Shown piece by piece: positions 22,050 through 34,110 of a stretch of 64,000 nt of DNA. The notes beneath the pieces were generated by a model. The model was not told the origin of the DNA and did no database searches. It was given only the letters and a program-made list of their open reading frames with translations. How positions within the stretch are numbered: the stretch's first letter is position 1; the number at the start of each line of letters is the position of its first letter. The DNA comes from Cucurbitaria berberidis CBS 394.84 (lineage: Eukaryota; Ascomycota; Dothideomycetes; Pleosporales; Cucurbitariaceae): positions 2,115,789 through 2,179,788 of the forward strand of contig NW_024468939.1 in assembly GCF_010015615.1 (NCBI RefSeq), read 5' to 3'. A program made the translations under genes and the position numbers.

Positions 22050-23535
22050 CGCAGATATGCGCCAATGGCCCTGTATGCGCTATTCGTATTGTAGGCCGTA
22101 ATCGTAGATACTTGACAATCGTAAATCGTATGCACGGTAGAGTCCAAGTAGATACGTCCAAACAAGAACAGTCCAGGACACTGGAAAGAAGAAAGCCCAA
22201 TAAATGGCACGATATTGTTGCACCCCCGCGGCTGAGGTACCTTGCAGCCTGTCCGTTCGCACGCTTCAGCCTCGCCCCATTCCAGCAAGCCGCGCTGACA
22301 GACACCAATCTGAATTTGCTGCTCAAGCGAAGCGACCAGTTGGACAGTATAACCCCCGAGCGAACGGAAGTCGTGGAACAAGTGTTGCGATATTCTCTCC
22401 GTCCTCACTGGACGAGTGACTCGTTCAGCCTTGCGCTTATCGATCAGCGTGACTCGGGTAGGATGCTGACGGCCCGAGAACCTGGAAAGGTGTCAGGTAC
22501 ACTGCGGGGAAGTGAGGTGTAATGAGGAGCTTCCATATGTCGTGCTGTTCAGGAGGGGTGTTGAAGAAATAAGGAAGGCTCCAGCGACGACTTCATGATG
22601 ATCTTCCGGTCAAGTTCTCGTGCGCATTTGTCGCGACTTGTGGTGGCTGAGCTAAAAATACGGCACAGCCGCAGGGCTTTCGGTCGTGGATCGGCTGCCA
22701 TTGTCCATTTAAGGATGGCGGCATGGATAGTGAAGGCTGAAAACCGTCAGGTACGTCGCGCAAGATCCCGTGCGGCAGCGTCGATGTCGTCGGGGTGATG
22801 ACAGGAGAGACAGGAGAGACAGAAGATTGACGAGAGGACGTGATAGAGGTCTGCAGAAGCTTTGTTCAGTCCCCCACTATTGGCACACGATGCAAGGATA
22901 CAACCCAAGGAATGGAATGCTGACGCCGGATGCTACTCCGCGCGACAGGGAACAAGCTCTCCAGACTATCGCTTCTCTAGAGGCTAAAGGGCACCGATAC
23001 AGACTTTGCTATGTGACTATAATATCTTCCGAGATTTGAGTTTGTATTGCACCTTGCGATGTTTACCTTACTGTTGCGTCGTCAGCTACCTATGCCGTGA
23101 TGCTACCAAAACAGCTCCCCTCCTATAATTAGCTGTATGCTAATGACACAACATGATGCGCCTTTATCTGAATTTCAACCGTCGTTCCCTTTGTCGAACG
23201 CTAGGAACTTGATGCTTCGCTAAATCTCAGTACTCTTCGTTTGAGATAGATCAAACATTCGTGGGCATAGATGCTATATCGCAGCAGACATTAGTACAAA
23301 GAGAGCAGACAAGAGAGCATCGTTTTGGTATGTACAATGAAGCGTTCATCGAGCTGTTGATTGAGTTAGGCGAATGTATTAACTACATCGAAGGGTTGAC
23401 TGAGTATACCCGCGCATTCAAGAAAATACTACATAGGAAAGAGGTCATTGATATACCAAAGTTCGTGCCTAAAGAGTGAGGAGCTATGGAAAAGCTGCAG
23501 AGGTGTGTGACTGGAGAAACTGATAAGCAGTGTGG
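22050..23535. other. Intergenic, 1.5 kb, nothing recognised
   Basis: Contains the upstream region of the DUF3433 gene, probably including its 5' leader, and the 3' flank of the next minus-strand gene. Short frames (for example 23261-23479) have no ATG start or family features. Confidence 0.45.
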
Positions 23536-24618
23536 TCAGTCCTCCATGGGCAATTCAAGGCCGACTTCAACCTCAACAGAACGGTGCTGGGGTTTACCAG
23601 GAAATTTCCCTGCCTTCCGAAAGATGCCAAGGATACGCTCGAATGTTGCCTCTGAGTCTCTAGACCCTCGATCCAGTCGAACCTGCCCCTCGCGTGACAT
23701 ATCCTCAGGTAGTTGGAAGACCATGAAACTGCAGTCGGTTTCAATCTGCTCGCAAACCTGAGAGAAACAGTGATCGGACGAGTTCCATTCAGTGGTGAGG
23801 AACAAAGTACCGCAAGGCCAAACGGGTCCTAGCCTAGGAGGAATAGGTTGTTTTGTTCTGCGATAGAGTCGTAGTTCGATCTTGAACTGTGCTTCGGGCG
23901 AGCGTTTGCTCTTCATTCGAGTCTGATGTCGTGTCTTAGTCCCAGGGGTTGAATCTTCGGAGCTGAGTTCGCCTGTGTTTTCCTCGTCACTCCTCTGTTC
24001 GATACGCATTTTCCGCCGATGTCTGGATAGTTCTGGCAAAGTATCATGCGCCTGCCTCTTGTGTGGTGTAACTTGGGCTGAGCTAGCCTCATTATGTGCA
24101 TTGAGCTCTGAATCCCTCTGCGTCTTCGCCATGAGTCCCTCGACGTTGGTATCAGTGCCAGCCTCTTTGCATAGAACAATCGCCCGCATGTGTCTCTTTA
24201 GGCTATACAACGTGTCAACAAGCGTCATTTGCGCGATGCAGCTCACTTACACAGCAGTATCCCTCGGATATACAAGGTCTGATTCATACAGCGTGCCCTC
24301 TTGTGGCATAAGAAGATGCAATCTGTTGCCTTCACCTGTTTCGGGCCAAATCAGAGGACCATACGTCTCCAGAAGTTTTCCCAGCTCGTTGTCAAAGAGG
24401 TGCGGGTCAAATCGGTCGAGGTTGGTAACTTCTTCGCGGAGCAGCAAGCTAGAAAGCGAAGATAATTCAGTGTAGTACAGTGTAATGACGGGCTCATATC
24501 TGAAGACAGGACGTCTTGTAGCCAAAGAATGGTCTTGTCGCTTCTTGTCGCATGTTTGGAGGCCAAGAAGTTCCAAGCGGTCTGCAATGGTCCAGTTCCG
24601 ACGCACGCCTCGAGGCAT
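23536..24618 (-). CDS. Member B of the undescribed I-W-domain family, 345 aa
   Basis: Two exons, 24618-24251 and 24202-23536, with a 48-nt phase-2 intron (GTAAGT...TATAG). It is at the same domain position as in members A, C and D and is followed by V-L-K-R-H-M-R. The domain is N-terminal: a helical stretch, then N-E-L-G-K-L-L-E-T-Y-G-P-L-I-W-P (I-W at 90-91), and S-D-L-V-Y. The usual D-R after the I-W is replaced by E-G-N-R, so this copy is divergent. After a charged linker the C terminus differs from the other members. It instead resembles the end of the divergently transcribed gene at 25067-26842 (F-Q-L-P, then T-F-E-R-I and V-E-V-G-L-E-L). The 448-bp gap between the two starts is a shared promoter region. 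Function unknown. Confidence 0.8.
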
Positions 24619-25066
24619 CGTTCCGCGTTCAGGATGGGGTGCAGAGGAACAGGGATTCTCAAAGTCTTAAGAGAATTTGCAAAGCGCCTATGCCCTACCA
24701 CTGCCGTGAGTTTCCGAAATGCCACCAGCGATATATACGTAGGAATACAGAGGAGCGAAAGCTTTCAAAGGGAGAGGTTCGTGCTACGCCTATCGCTGTT
24801 GATGCCCAGCTACTGATCGTTGTCAGATACCACTCACGTCCCTCAATCAAGGCTCAAGCGCGAGAATTTTGTTAAAAGATCCAAAGAACGACCTGTCATT
24901 GCGATACGATTGGCGATCGATGATCGGGGCTGGCTCGCTTGAAGCTGTGGCCAACCAGGAACGCCAACCACCAGAAAGTCAAGTGCGACCTGCCGCTCCT
25001 CATGTGGCACAGTAACTCATTGTCTGCAAAACCAGCTGGCGTTTGATTCCACACAAGCAGCCCGTC
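24619..25066. promoter_or_regulatory. Divergent intergenic promoter region
   Basis: The 448 bp between two head-to-head genes whose products share a C-terminal domain. No specific operator is recognised; the promoter role is inferred from gene orientation. Confidence 0.5.
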
Positions 25067-26842
25067 ATGTCGCATCAGAAATCGCACGAACGACCTGCGA
25101 GGGCCCGCGCAGCCGTCAAAACGTATAATCTCAAGGTCTTAACTAACCCCACCCACAAGATGTATCTCAACGACAGTGGTGCTTGGGTTTTGCGCAAACC
25201 ACGCGAGAGCATGTCCCTTGATAAAGTGGACGACACTATCTCGAGAGTAGGCATACCTGCCAATCAGCGACACAACAGCCGCAGCAACACATCCAGCGCC
25301 TTGACTTCGCCAATGCTATCTCCCAGTTTATCTGCTCTTGGGATATCTCTGTCAGATGATACTACTACAGCGCCTGGGCAGCTTGAAGAGGCTCCTCTTC
25401 TTTTTGACTGCTTCAATACTCATGTCCATCCAGGAGGCCACTTCTACTCTGCGCACGAGCTCGTCTTGCAGGGGGTATGGATTGGCTATCTCTCTCCAGA
25501 CAGACACACGGAAAGGTTCCGGAACCTACCTTCTTTCGATAACCTAAAGACAAATTGCAAGAGATTCAGTACACCATTCCCACCGACCATCCATGGTGGC
25601 GCGGGAGAGGAACTGAGTGCTGTCTGCCGAGGTTGCATTGGAGACGACTCAGCCATCATCACCTTGCGTGAGATTCAGTTCGTTGGCAACACAGTAAGTT
25701 GCCTTCCAGAAATCCTAGACAGTGAATTTGAGTGTTGGCTAGCCCGTCACGGCATAGTCCAATTCTACCAAGGGTCTATTCCAATTCAAATGCATGCTGA
25801 CAGTTAGCAGAAACTTGTCATTATGCCCTTGGACGGTGATGATGAGACAGGCCTGTTTTGTATCATGCTACCTCAGTTGAGTGATACATCACTATGTGGG
25901 CTTCAGTCCTATCGGCCTTATGAGTACGGCAACGGTGGGACAGGGGATACTTTTGACAACAAATTCATGCTTCTCACACTTCGCAACACAAGCCAAGAGG
26001 TTGGGACGCTGGATACGGTGCGAGCAATACTGGGTCCAGCTGAGCTAAAAGGGGTTGAAGGTCGCAAAGCAAAGCGTCCGACAATGGACTCAGCCAGCGA
26101 CCCAGCTTCTGTTGCTTCTTCGAGTACGGCCAAACGAAGTACCCCGCTCACGACCATAGCTCGATTGAGTGCAGGTAATAACAATGAAGACATCCAGAAT
26201 GGCCGCGTGCAAGGCACTAGGAGCTGGTCAGTCTATAGCGCAACCGAGCAGGAAGGTCTAGATGAAAGCATCAAGAGCGAGAACAACAATAGCGACAGCA
26301 GTGACAACAACAATGACGACCACGATGACGACCACGATGACGAAAACAACAACAAACACAACAATGAATGCATCCTACCGACAACACATGATCCAATTTC
26401 CCTAGACGCTCACGAATCTCTTCTAAGGGCCCCAACTGCCGTGGACGTTACACGGGTCATCCCCCTCGATCTCACTGATGAGCAAGCTCGACGGGTATCC
26501 ATTGTATGGATAGTCAACGACGATGGAATTGAGTATGAATTTGTCCACACGATCAAGGACTGCAAGTCGTTCAGTGGCTTGCTCAGCTTGTTACAAGAAG
26601 ATACCGAGGCGATTCCTTCTGTCGCGATGATATTGGCAGAGGCTAGGTTGTGGCGTCTGACGTATCAACTTCCCAGTCAAACAAGGAGGGCCATCGTTAC
26701 TCGTAAGGGAACGGAAACCGCTTTTGACCGTGTGCAGGCTGCACTCGCCCAATCTTCGGTCTGGGATGACAATCCCCACATAAAGATTGACATGGAGCTC
26801 ACAGCTTTGGGTCGGCCTCTTGATACTGCGGTCGCAACGTAA
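25067..26842 (+). CDS. Unrecognised protein with a C-terminal domain shared with member B, 552 aa
   Basis: Two exons, 25067-25693 and 25811-26842. The 117-nt intron (GTAAGT, GCTGAC, AGCAG) is phase 0 and its removal bypasses a TAG at 25805. The N terminus is basic, then V-K-T-Y-N-L-K-V-L-T. Residues about 115-290 look like a beta-rich domain (F-D-C-F-N-T-H-V-H-P-G-G-H-F; K-L-V-I-M-P-L-D-G-D-D-E-T-G-L-F). A disordered Asn/Asp-rich tract at 26280-26370 follows. The last 130 residues (L-T-Y-Q-L-P, R-R-A-I-V, T-A-F-D-R-V, I-K-I-D-M-E-L) align by eye with the end of the neighbouring member B. No known family is recognised and there is no signal peptide. Sharing a promoter region and a domain with its neighbour suggests a joint role, which is inference. 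Confidence 0.78.
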
Positions 26843-27814
26843 CATGTCTTCGCTTTCGATCTGTTTAGCGTCAAGGCAGGCGCTTCCTTTCCAAAACCTT
26901 ACAGCGTAAGTTATGACGGCGCCACTGGAATCTATCGCAAGAAAGGGTTATATTCTTCCCTATTATACACACACTATTTGGATATGAAAATCATCAGCAC
27001 ATTAGGTACGATCAATACTATACTTGGCCTAGTCGAAGTTTTGCTTCTGTGTGAACCTAGGGAATCCCTACTACCCATGCTTTGTGAATAAATCTTTGCC
27101 CTCTTATCTTACTTTTAGTCACAAGTAATAGTTCCGTACATGGATTGTACTGTTCTCTCTTTGCGGCTGCTGATTGTCTGTCAATCAATGTAGGCATCTT
27201 ATTCCCGATGCACTATATCCGGTCACTAGTGTCGCGAAAAGTGAGCGGATGCTCTAAAATGAACGAAGCCGCCGAAAGCCGTGCATACCAGAAATCTGCG
27301 TTGTCGAATCCTGGTCTTGCTCTTGCAATTGGGTTTCAGACAGAGGCGGGAACGCACTACCGCAGGTTCAATAGTCGTCTGCGTGGCTGCACAAGGTTTT
27401 GTGTAAGTCGGTGATCGAGAGGGGCCAATCGGAAAGTATTGCCCCTTTATGCCGCCTGCTTTTTCTGGTCTAATGTTTCTGCACCTGTACGCGAAACCTT
27501 CCCAGCCCAGCATCATGATTCCTTCCTCTATACTAAAACCATCTATTGCGAGCCATTTTCATTTCCTGGTTCCCTCTCACTACCCTTGCACAACCCCATA
27601 CTCGCATTCCCCAGTCTCACGCCATCTCGTTTGCCACTTTTGGGCAATTTTTCACATCCAAGCGCAGCTGCACGTAATCATACCGAAGAAACACAGCACT
27701 ACACATTAACCCCCACCCTGTCTGACTAGAGAAAATTGACATTGCGCGTCATTGCGTGCCCGAACTGGAACCAGCTGGCGACTCTTCGCCGTGCATGAAC
27801 GCAATACGCCCGCC
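26843..27814. other. Intergenic, about 1 kb, nothing recognised
   Basis: 3' flank of the previous gene and promoter of member C. The part after 27500 is pyrimidine-rich, as is common before fungal starts. No RNA gene or repeat seen. Confidence 0.45.
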
Positions 27815-29573
27815 ATGGACGGCACATCAATCGACTATGCGACGTCGAAAGACTGGTTCGACATTATGAAGAACCGGTCAAAAGTGCGAATGCATGAGCT
27901 TATCGAGCGTCTCGGCTTACGCGCCAAATGGTCATCGAACAAACGGGGTAAGACTAATTTTGAGTCTGCGCTAGTGCGCGAGCTGGTGGCGGACATGGGC
28001 GATGTGGTCGCAATGCTGCCGAAAGAGCCGGAGGAGCTGATGAAGTTCTTGAGTGAAGAAAGAAGTCTGAAACACGAGGTGGATGGACTGATTCAGAAGC
28101 ATGGTGCCAAGATCTGGGGAAGAATGGGAGATCGAGAGCACCTGATTACGGCAAATGAGCCTGGTGTTGAAGAAGGCGTGTATCCGCGAGATCTCAACTT
28201 TGACAATGAGGAGGACAGAGCACTGTAAGTGTGTCCTCAACGTGTGTCAAGATAGGATGCGCATAACCCAAATTAAACTCATCGGACGACGGCTAATAAA
28301 GACGCGTAGAATTCACACACTCTTACATTGGTGGATAGGCCTCAAAGCATGCAACGTCATCCTTGCGCGCGAACGTTTAGACCGTGAGAGGAGAAAGAAA
28401 GCAGAGACTCGGCACCTGCATGCGCGAGCTGACGTTGACTACCCTGGCCATGAGGGAGGTCCGCCCGCGTTGTTTGTCGCGCTTGCTCCAAATTCCGTCC
28501 TATATGAAATCGATACAGGATCACGTGGAAGTCCGAGGTCTTCCACCACCATGCTCACACCTCCCGAGTCGGGCGAGAGTCCTGTCGTAGGTCATCGCGA
28601 CGGAGCTGGATTCATACCTGTTAACGGCAGTGCAACTGGCTTCACTGCAGCACCGAGCACACATCAAGTACAGCATGAACAGAAACCTCAGGGCACTGTA
28701 GAGGGGGTCTGGAACAGACGGGCGAGCGAGGGGAATGGGCCAAGAGAGCATAGTGCACCTAGAGTCCCTCCACAGCCCGCCGAAAGCAAAGCAGCGGTAC
28801 AACAACAGATTGTAAACGCAAACCAAGCAGCCGTCGACCGTCAAATCAGTGTCGATCTCGCAAGGCTTGTAGCAAACTTTCGCTCAGACAACGCAAGTTC
28901 CGAACAGATACCCCACCCCAATAATAGTGTATCGTACGGTGGCCTTGACTATGAGAGCTTGCGGGCGCTGCGCTCATACATATACGGCGAGGAGGGTGGC
29001 ATGAAATTTGACGAAGAAACCCTGCTGAACTGCCTTGAAAAGGCGTGGAGGGAGGGCATGAGAGCAGACTACGACAAAATGGTCGAAAACATACAAGTCT
29101 TCATCGCGAGAGAGCGAGCATTTCTGACATGGATCGAACTCAAGCGACATCTGGCAGCGCTTGAACGGGCAGACAACCGTACGTCCAACATCACCATATC
29201 TGCATTTCTCTACGCATTGTATTTATTTCATACTGACCACGCTCTAGGCTGGCGCACAGAAGGTCACTCAACAGCCGAAATCGAGCGCCGCATCCAGCAA
29301 CATCGTACCCTCATGGGCGCAACACAAACCCTCATGGCCGCTTTCGAAGATATAGGCCAAGGCTTCGGGCTTGGTCCCAACATAGTCATTGACCGAGACG
29401 AGCTACTTCGACAAGCCATTGTGGTGTTGGCGGGTGAGAAGTACGCCGTCGAGATGCAGTGGCAGACGGTTGAGTTTACGGGCTTAGTGAGGTGGCTGGG
29501 CGAGCACCTGGAGATGTTTCGAAAAGAGGAAGAGGAAGACGGGCGAGGGGTGTCGTGGTTTGTTGGTGGTTGA
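27815..29573 (+). CDS. Member C of the undescribed I-W-domain family, 534 aa
   Basis: Three exons: 27815-28224, 28310-29178 and 29248-29573. Intron 1 (85 nt, phase 2) sits at the family-conserved position, just before I-H-T-L-L-H-W-W-I. Intron 2 (69 nt: GTACGT, TACTGAC, CTAG) is in frame and could be mistaken for coding. The N-terminal domain reads E-L-I-E-R-L-G-L near residue 30 and H-E-V-D-G-L-I-Q-K-H-G-A-K-I-W-G-R (I-W at 100-101), followed by D-R and R-D-L-N-F-D. A Ser/Pro/Gln-rich linker comes next, then a C-terminal helical domain with I-A-R-E-R-A-F-L-T-W, similar to the C terminus of A and D. The start ATG lies 120 bp after a pyrimidine-rich stretch. No catalytic motif, signal peptide or membrane helix is visible. 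Confidence 0.82.
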
Positions 29574-31068
29574 TGGAGGCGTGTGTGGGCATTGATGTTG
29601 ATTAGACTTTACTGTGTGTGGGTAGTGTGCTGACTTTGAATGGCGTTGTGGAGTCCCACCAATGATCAGGATGAACGTCTTATTATTACCGCGTTTACAT
29701 GGTCGCATTCGGGTAGTTGGTCGTAGGCGTCTCAGCTATATCACCGGTGTTCCAGACATTCCAGGGTAGTAGACTACTGTGCCACATCCCCACACCGTTG
29801 AGATGGTCCAATGCCTGGCTGGGTGCGACGCGCGCGATAGCGTACTTACAGCGCTGCATGCAAGATGCACTAGGCCCCTGCTTTATTAGCTGTCGACGAC
29901 TAATGGGCCATGCAGGTGTGCGAAGGGGTGTGTCATCCTAATCATGCTGCTAGCCCAAGTCTCCCTAATGCCACGTTACAATAATAGAAAGAAGTTGTAA
30001 CGAAAGCACAGACGGTGATTACGGCGAGCCACGCCACACGAAAACTCTAATGACACCGGCCGCCTTATTATTACACTCTCTCCAAAAAGGACAACAATGC
30101 AAGTGGGCGCGCCCTGGCCGTATCTCTAGCGTGGCACTCGCCCTGCGGCTGCTTCTGCTCGCACGGAAAAAAGAAGATGAAAAATGAAGCGTCTTCTTCT
30201 ACACGACGCCAGCAGCCATGGTGGAGCAGAAACGAGTGGAGCGTCGGCCGTTACACACCGATGAGTAACTGCACGGTACGCGAGTAGGGGAGGGCACACC
30301 CAGGACGATCGCGTCATAGACGAGATGAAGTGGGTATCTGTCGGCCGTGGCAGTTTTTACGGAGGCGTAGCAGGCTCGGGTAATTGGCTGCGTGCAGGTG
30401 GCGGCTAATGCTGGATTCGACAAGACGGTCGGATATTTTGACCCACAAAGGATAAGCTAGCATAAATTCTAGCAGCGAGATTGGCACGGTACAATGGGGG
30501 TAGATGCTTAGCATAACAACAGATAATCACAAGCGTCGTACACGACGAGGCAAGGGGGGAGCAGTGGATCCGGTATTGCCCCGGCCAATCGCAACATGGC
30601 GGTACTATGATTACACTTATAGGAAATATTGGCGCGAGTCATACTCGGACCTGGACGCGTATTATGCGCCCCCTGCCACTTTCTTCTGCTGCTCTTTCTG
30701 GGTATCTTTTCGACGCAGCCTACCGTTCGCCTCTCTTACACGTTACAACCAGCCTGCTGCCGCCAATCGCCGCCGGCCCGCCCTCACCTGACGCTTTGTA
30801 GAAAAGCGTCTGCTGCACTGTGCCTCGGCCATTGGTGCTGTGCTGGTACGGTACGGTAGTGGCGGATCGGGCATCCGAGACTGACAGAATTCTCTCGCAA
30901 TAACAAACTTTGTCCAAGGCGGCTAGTGGAGCGTACTCCTTTTACCTTGCCCGTCGTCGCCTCTGCACCCCAACTCACTCCGTCCTTTCCAACCGTTCTG
31001 GCGCGCGCCGTCCCATCTTCATCCCCCCTCCCTCGGCCTCTCTTCTTCATCCTCACACATGCGTCGCC
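29574..31068. other. Intergenic, 1.5 kb, nothing recognised
   Basis: Lies between members C and D. The last 200 bp before 31069 are CT-rich. The short frames present have no family features. Confidence 0.45.
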
Positions 31069-32602
31069 ATGAGCTCCAAGGACAACTTGGCTCTGGACCT
31101 GGAGCACGGCGTTCGACGATGGGATCGAGCCCGCTGGATTTCTGTCTTCAGTTCGCATAACCCGACAATACGCGAGGTTACGGAATGTCTGGGCTTGGGC
31201 TTGTCCGCCTCCAGCTCCACCACCAACCGCGGCATCCCCAAATTCGACAACCCGGACTATCGCAAGCTGTCAAGTGAGGTCACCAAGCTCTCCAAGGAAT
31301 TGCCAAAGGAAAGAGATGCGTTGCTAGATTTTGCGGCGGACCCGCTCTCGCTGGACAAAGAATTGGATGAACTACTCGGTTCTTACGGACCCGCTATTTG
31401 GAGCAGGGATGCGGATCGGTCCTGCTTACTCACACCTGATCCCACTAAGAAGACGTACAACAGGGATTTATTCTACGAAGAGCCTGAACATAAAGAGACG
31501 TAAGCAATTCAATCACCATGTGCTGACGCTTGTACTAAACTTGTTTGTAGCCTCAAGATACATTTGCATCGATGGATCATCATCAAGGCATGCTACTATA
31601 TCCGAAACATGAAGCTGAAGAGGCCTTCTGGTGCAAACGAATACGATACGCTCGCTGATATTGATGGCGAGGGAGGTGTACGTTACCTCTACCTTTGATC
31701 GAACTGCGTCACCGCCGCCATCATCATCCTGCTAATTGAGTCTTAGTCACCACACGGTACACCGCGGTCATACATCACCCCGCCAGGGCGAGGCGCGTCT
31801 GCTGGGCCTGATCTAGAAGTGCATCCCATCAATCTAAGGAAGCGGAAAAGCTCTGCTCACATGTCTCTATCGGATGGGGAAGACAATTCCGCCTCACCTG
31901 CCAAGCGCCCATACAACACGATGCCAACCAACAGGGTAGGCAGCCCCAGGAGGTCTCTGAAATCTTTTTACCCTACTGGTCCGGATAGTACCGAAAACAC
32001 CCCACCAATAATAAGTCACGCGCATCATCTATCACCGCGCGCCGGCTCTGGAGCCGAACCTGGCCGTGCTCACCTTAGTCCTCTGGCCAGCAATGAGCTT
32101 AATGGTGTCCCGAGGCCTCCTGGACTTACACAGACACCAACCTCGGGTGGCTTCACCGCTGTGAACTCTGGCGGTTTTACCGCTGTCAATACTACGCCAC
32201 CTGTCCGCGAGCCAGTACGAGAGACCGCCCAGGCGTCATCACGAGAGCCGCAGCACATCTCGCCAGTCCAGAACCGTCGTGAGATCACTAATTATACTAG
32301 CCCTTATGACGCCGCCTCCCGCAGCTCAACCACGACACAAAATGCCCCGGATTCTCGGTCTATACCCCCTCCTGGCACCGCACCTGCAGCTCCCGAAGGA
32401 TTCCAGACCCCCGACTCACCTGTTTACGTCAACGGAGCCAATGGTATCGTTCAGCACGCTCATCATGCACATCGTGCATATATTGCTCCTCAACCTCAGC
32501 AACAGACCTCACAACAGGCCCAAACTCAAACACAGCATCCCGTACAACCGCCTACGCATAGTTCATCTCAGCCCTACATTCAATCTCAACAGCAACAATC
32601 TC

Positions 32603-32646
<44 letters not shown>

Positions 32647-33510
32647 CCTCAGCAGCAGCAACCTCAACAGCAACCCCCTAGTCGTTCTAATACCCCTTCC
32701 GTTCCTCAACGCGGACGTTCTCTTGCACCAAATCCTACTAGTCGATCTAGTACCCCCCTTACCCAGGTAGCCTCTGCATCATCGATACAAAGCGCACCGG
32801 CATACGGAATGCAGCTTGTTCCAACGCATAAGGCTTCAGCGGCCCCAACGGCCCCAGCAGCCCCAAGCAGTCAGCCACCACCAACGCAGCATATGCAACC
32901 CAGTATTCCTCATCATACTGTACACCAGCAACCAGTGCTGAAAAGCCAAACAAACGACCCCGTCCAAATCGTCCAGCCACCTCATGTAACTTCCAGACCC
33001 GCAGCAGCATCGGCCGACCTCCGCCTCCTACAATGCGAAGTAACAGCTGGCCTCTTCACCTTCTTCTTTCCCAAAGCCAACTCGCCGCCCGACGAACCCG
33101 CCCTCCTTTCCCGCTTGCACACGCTCTGGTACCACGGCGAACCCATATTCCGCCCTGATCTCGCCCCGCACTACGACCTCATCTCCAAGATCTTGACCGC
33201 GTGGTTGCACGAGCGTCAGGCCATCACCGCGTTGCGCCACTCTATAGCTGCCCAGCCGGGTGTGCAGGCCGCGGTGCTAGTCGATAGGCTACTGGCGATG
33301 AATGATCTCCGCGTCATGCGACTCAAGTGGAAAAATATGAGTACGATTGAGGGCCTGAGTCCAGAGGATCTGCTGTGTATGGCCTTTAGGGTCATGACGA
33401 ACACCGAGGGGAGTGAGTATCTGTTCAAAGATGGGCTCGACAGGTTGAATAGTGGAGTATTTGAGTTTCTACGGACTGAAGATGCGAAGATTGTTATGCA
33501 GAGAAGGTGA
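31069..33510 (+). CDS. Member D of the undescribed I-W-domain family, with poly-Gln linker, 773 aa
   Basis: Three exons: 31069-31499, 31551-31677 and 31747-33510. Intron 1 (51 nt, phase 2) is at the conserved family position before L-K-I-H-L-H-R-W-I. Intron 2 (69 nt, GTACGT...TTAG) is phase 0. The N-terminal domain has R-G-I-P-K-F-D (as in member A) and K-E-L-D-E-L-L-G-S-Y-G-P-A-I-W-S-R-D-A-D-R (I-W at 110-111), then N-R-D-L-F-Y-E-E. A long disordered linker follows with a doubled S-G-G-F-T-A-V-N unit and a Gln tract encoded partly by 15 pure CAA codons (32602-32646). The C-terminal 165 residues are helical, with W-L-H-E-R-Q-A-I-T-A-L-R, like members A and C. The linker composition would suit a transcription or RNA-associated protein, but no known domain supports that. 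Confidence 0.83.
32602..32646 (+). repeat. (CAA)15 microsatellite in coding sequence
   Basis: Fifteen perfect CAA triplets encode part of a Gln tract in member D. CAG and CAA codons continue on both sides. Such tracts commonly vary in length between strains. Confidence 0.95.
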
Positions 33511-34110
33511 GGGTAAATATCGTGGGGAGTAATATGTCGGTGGATATCATACGTTTTCTTCCCTTTGTTTCTCTCGCACAAAAGCACCGGCGGCTACGTT
33601 TCCCTTTTGCTTCTGCTTTTACTTTGTCTCTTGGATTCATGTTAGCGATGGCGTTCAGGGATGGCTTCTGTGTGGGTCTGGCACATTGCGTGTCCTGTGT
33701 TTTCCTCGCGGCAAAGCTTCGAGCTTATAGCCTTTGATTTTTTGTTCTGGCAGGCTGTCTCACTAATTCGTCTCCTCGTTGTAATATTATTGGGGTGGAG
33801 CAGTACATATATATGTTGCCTTGGCAATGGCACCTATCATTAGTTTCTAAGCTTGAAAGTATTGAATAGTGCCCATCCAATAGATGCATTATCTACAGAC
33901 AATTATACTAGTGATGCATCTCCAAGTCCGTATGTTGCAAGTCCCAGTTTAAGGCTTGACTCTCTCTCCATGCTTCCTGCCCAATGACAGAATCGCTGCC
34001 ATCCCATATTCACAGATCGTACGCCAAACGCCACTATGCTGGTATACCCCTTCTAACTCTCGCACATGCTCAGTCTTTTAACTCATTCGCTCCCTTCTTC
34101 ACGCGCAAGC
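33511..34110. other. Convergent intergenic region, nothing recognised
   Basis: The 600 bp between the 3' ends of member D and ARL1. Confidence 0.45.

Noticed and set aside
22019..22408. A 129-codon minus-strand frame over the DUF3433 start
   Set aside because: Lies in the leader region in a different frame from the clear DUF3433 start and has no family features.
23261..23479. A 72-codon plus-strand frame before member B
   Set aside because: It begins at GTG, lacks an ATG start for most of its length, and shows no domain.
26280..26370. Asn/Asp-rich repeats considered as a minisatellite
   Set aside because: It is an imperfect low-complexity coding tract within the 552-aa protein, not a regular tandem array.
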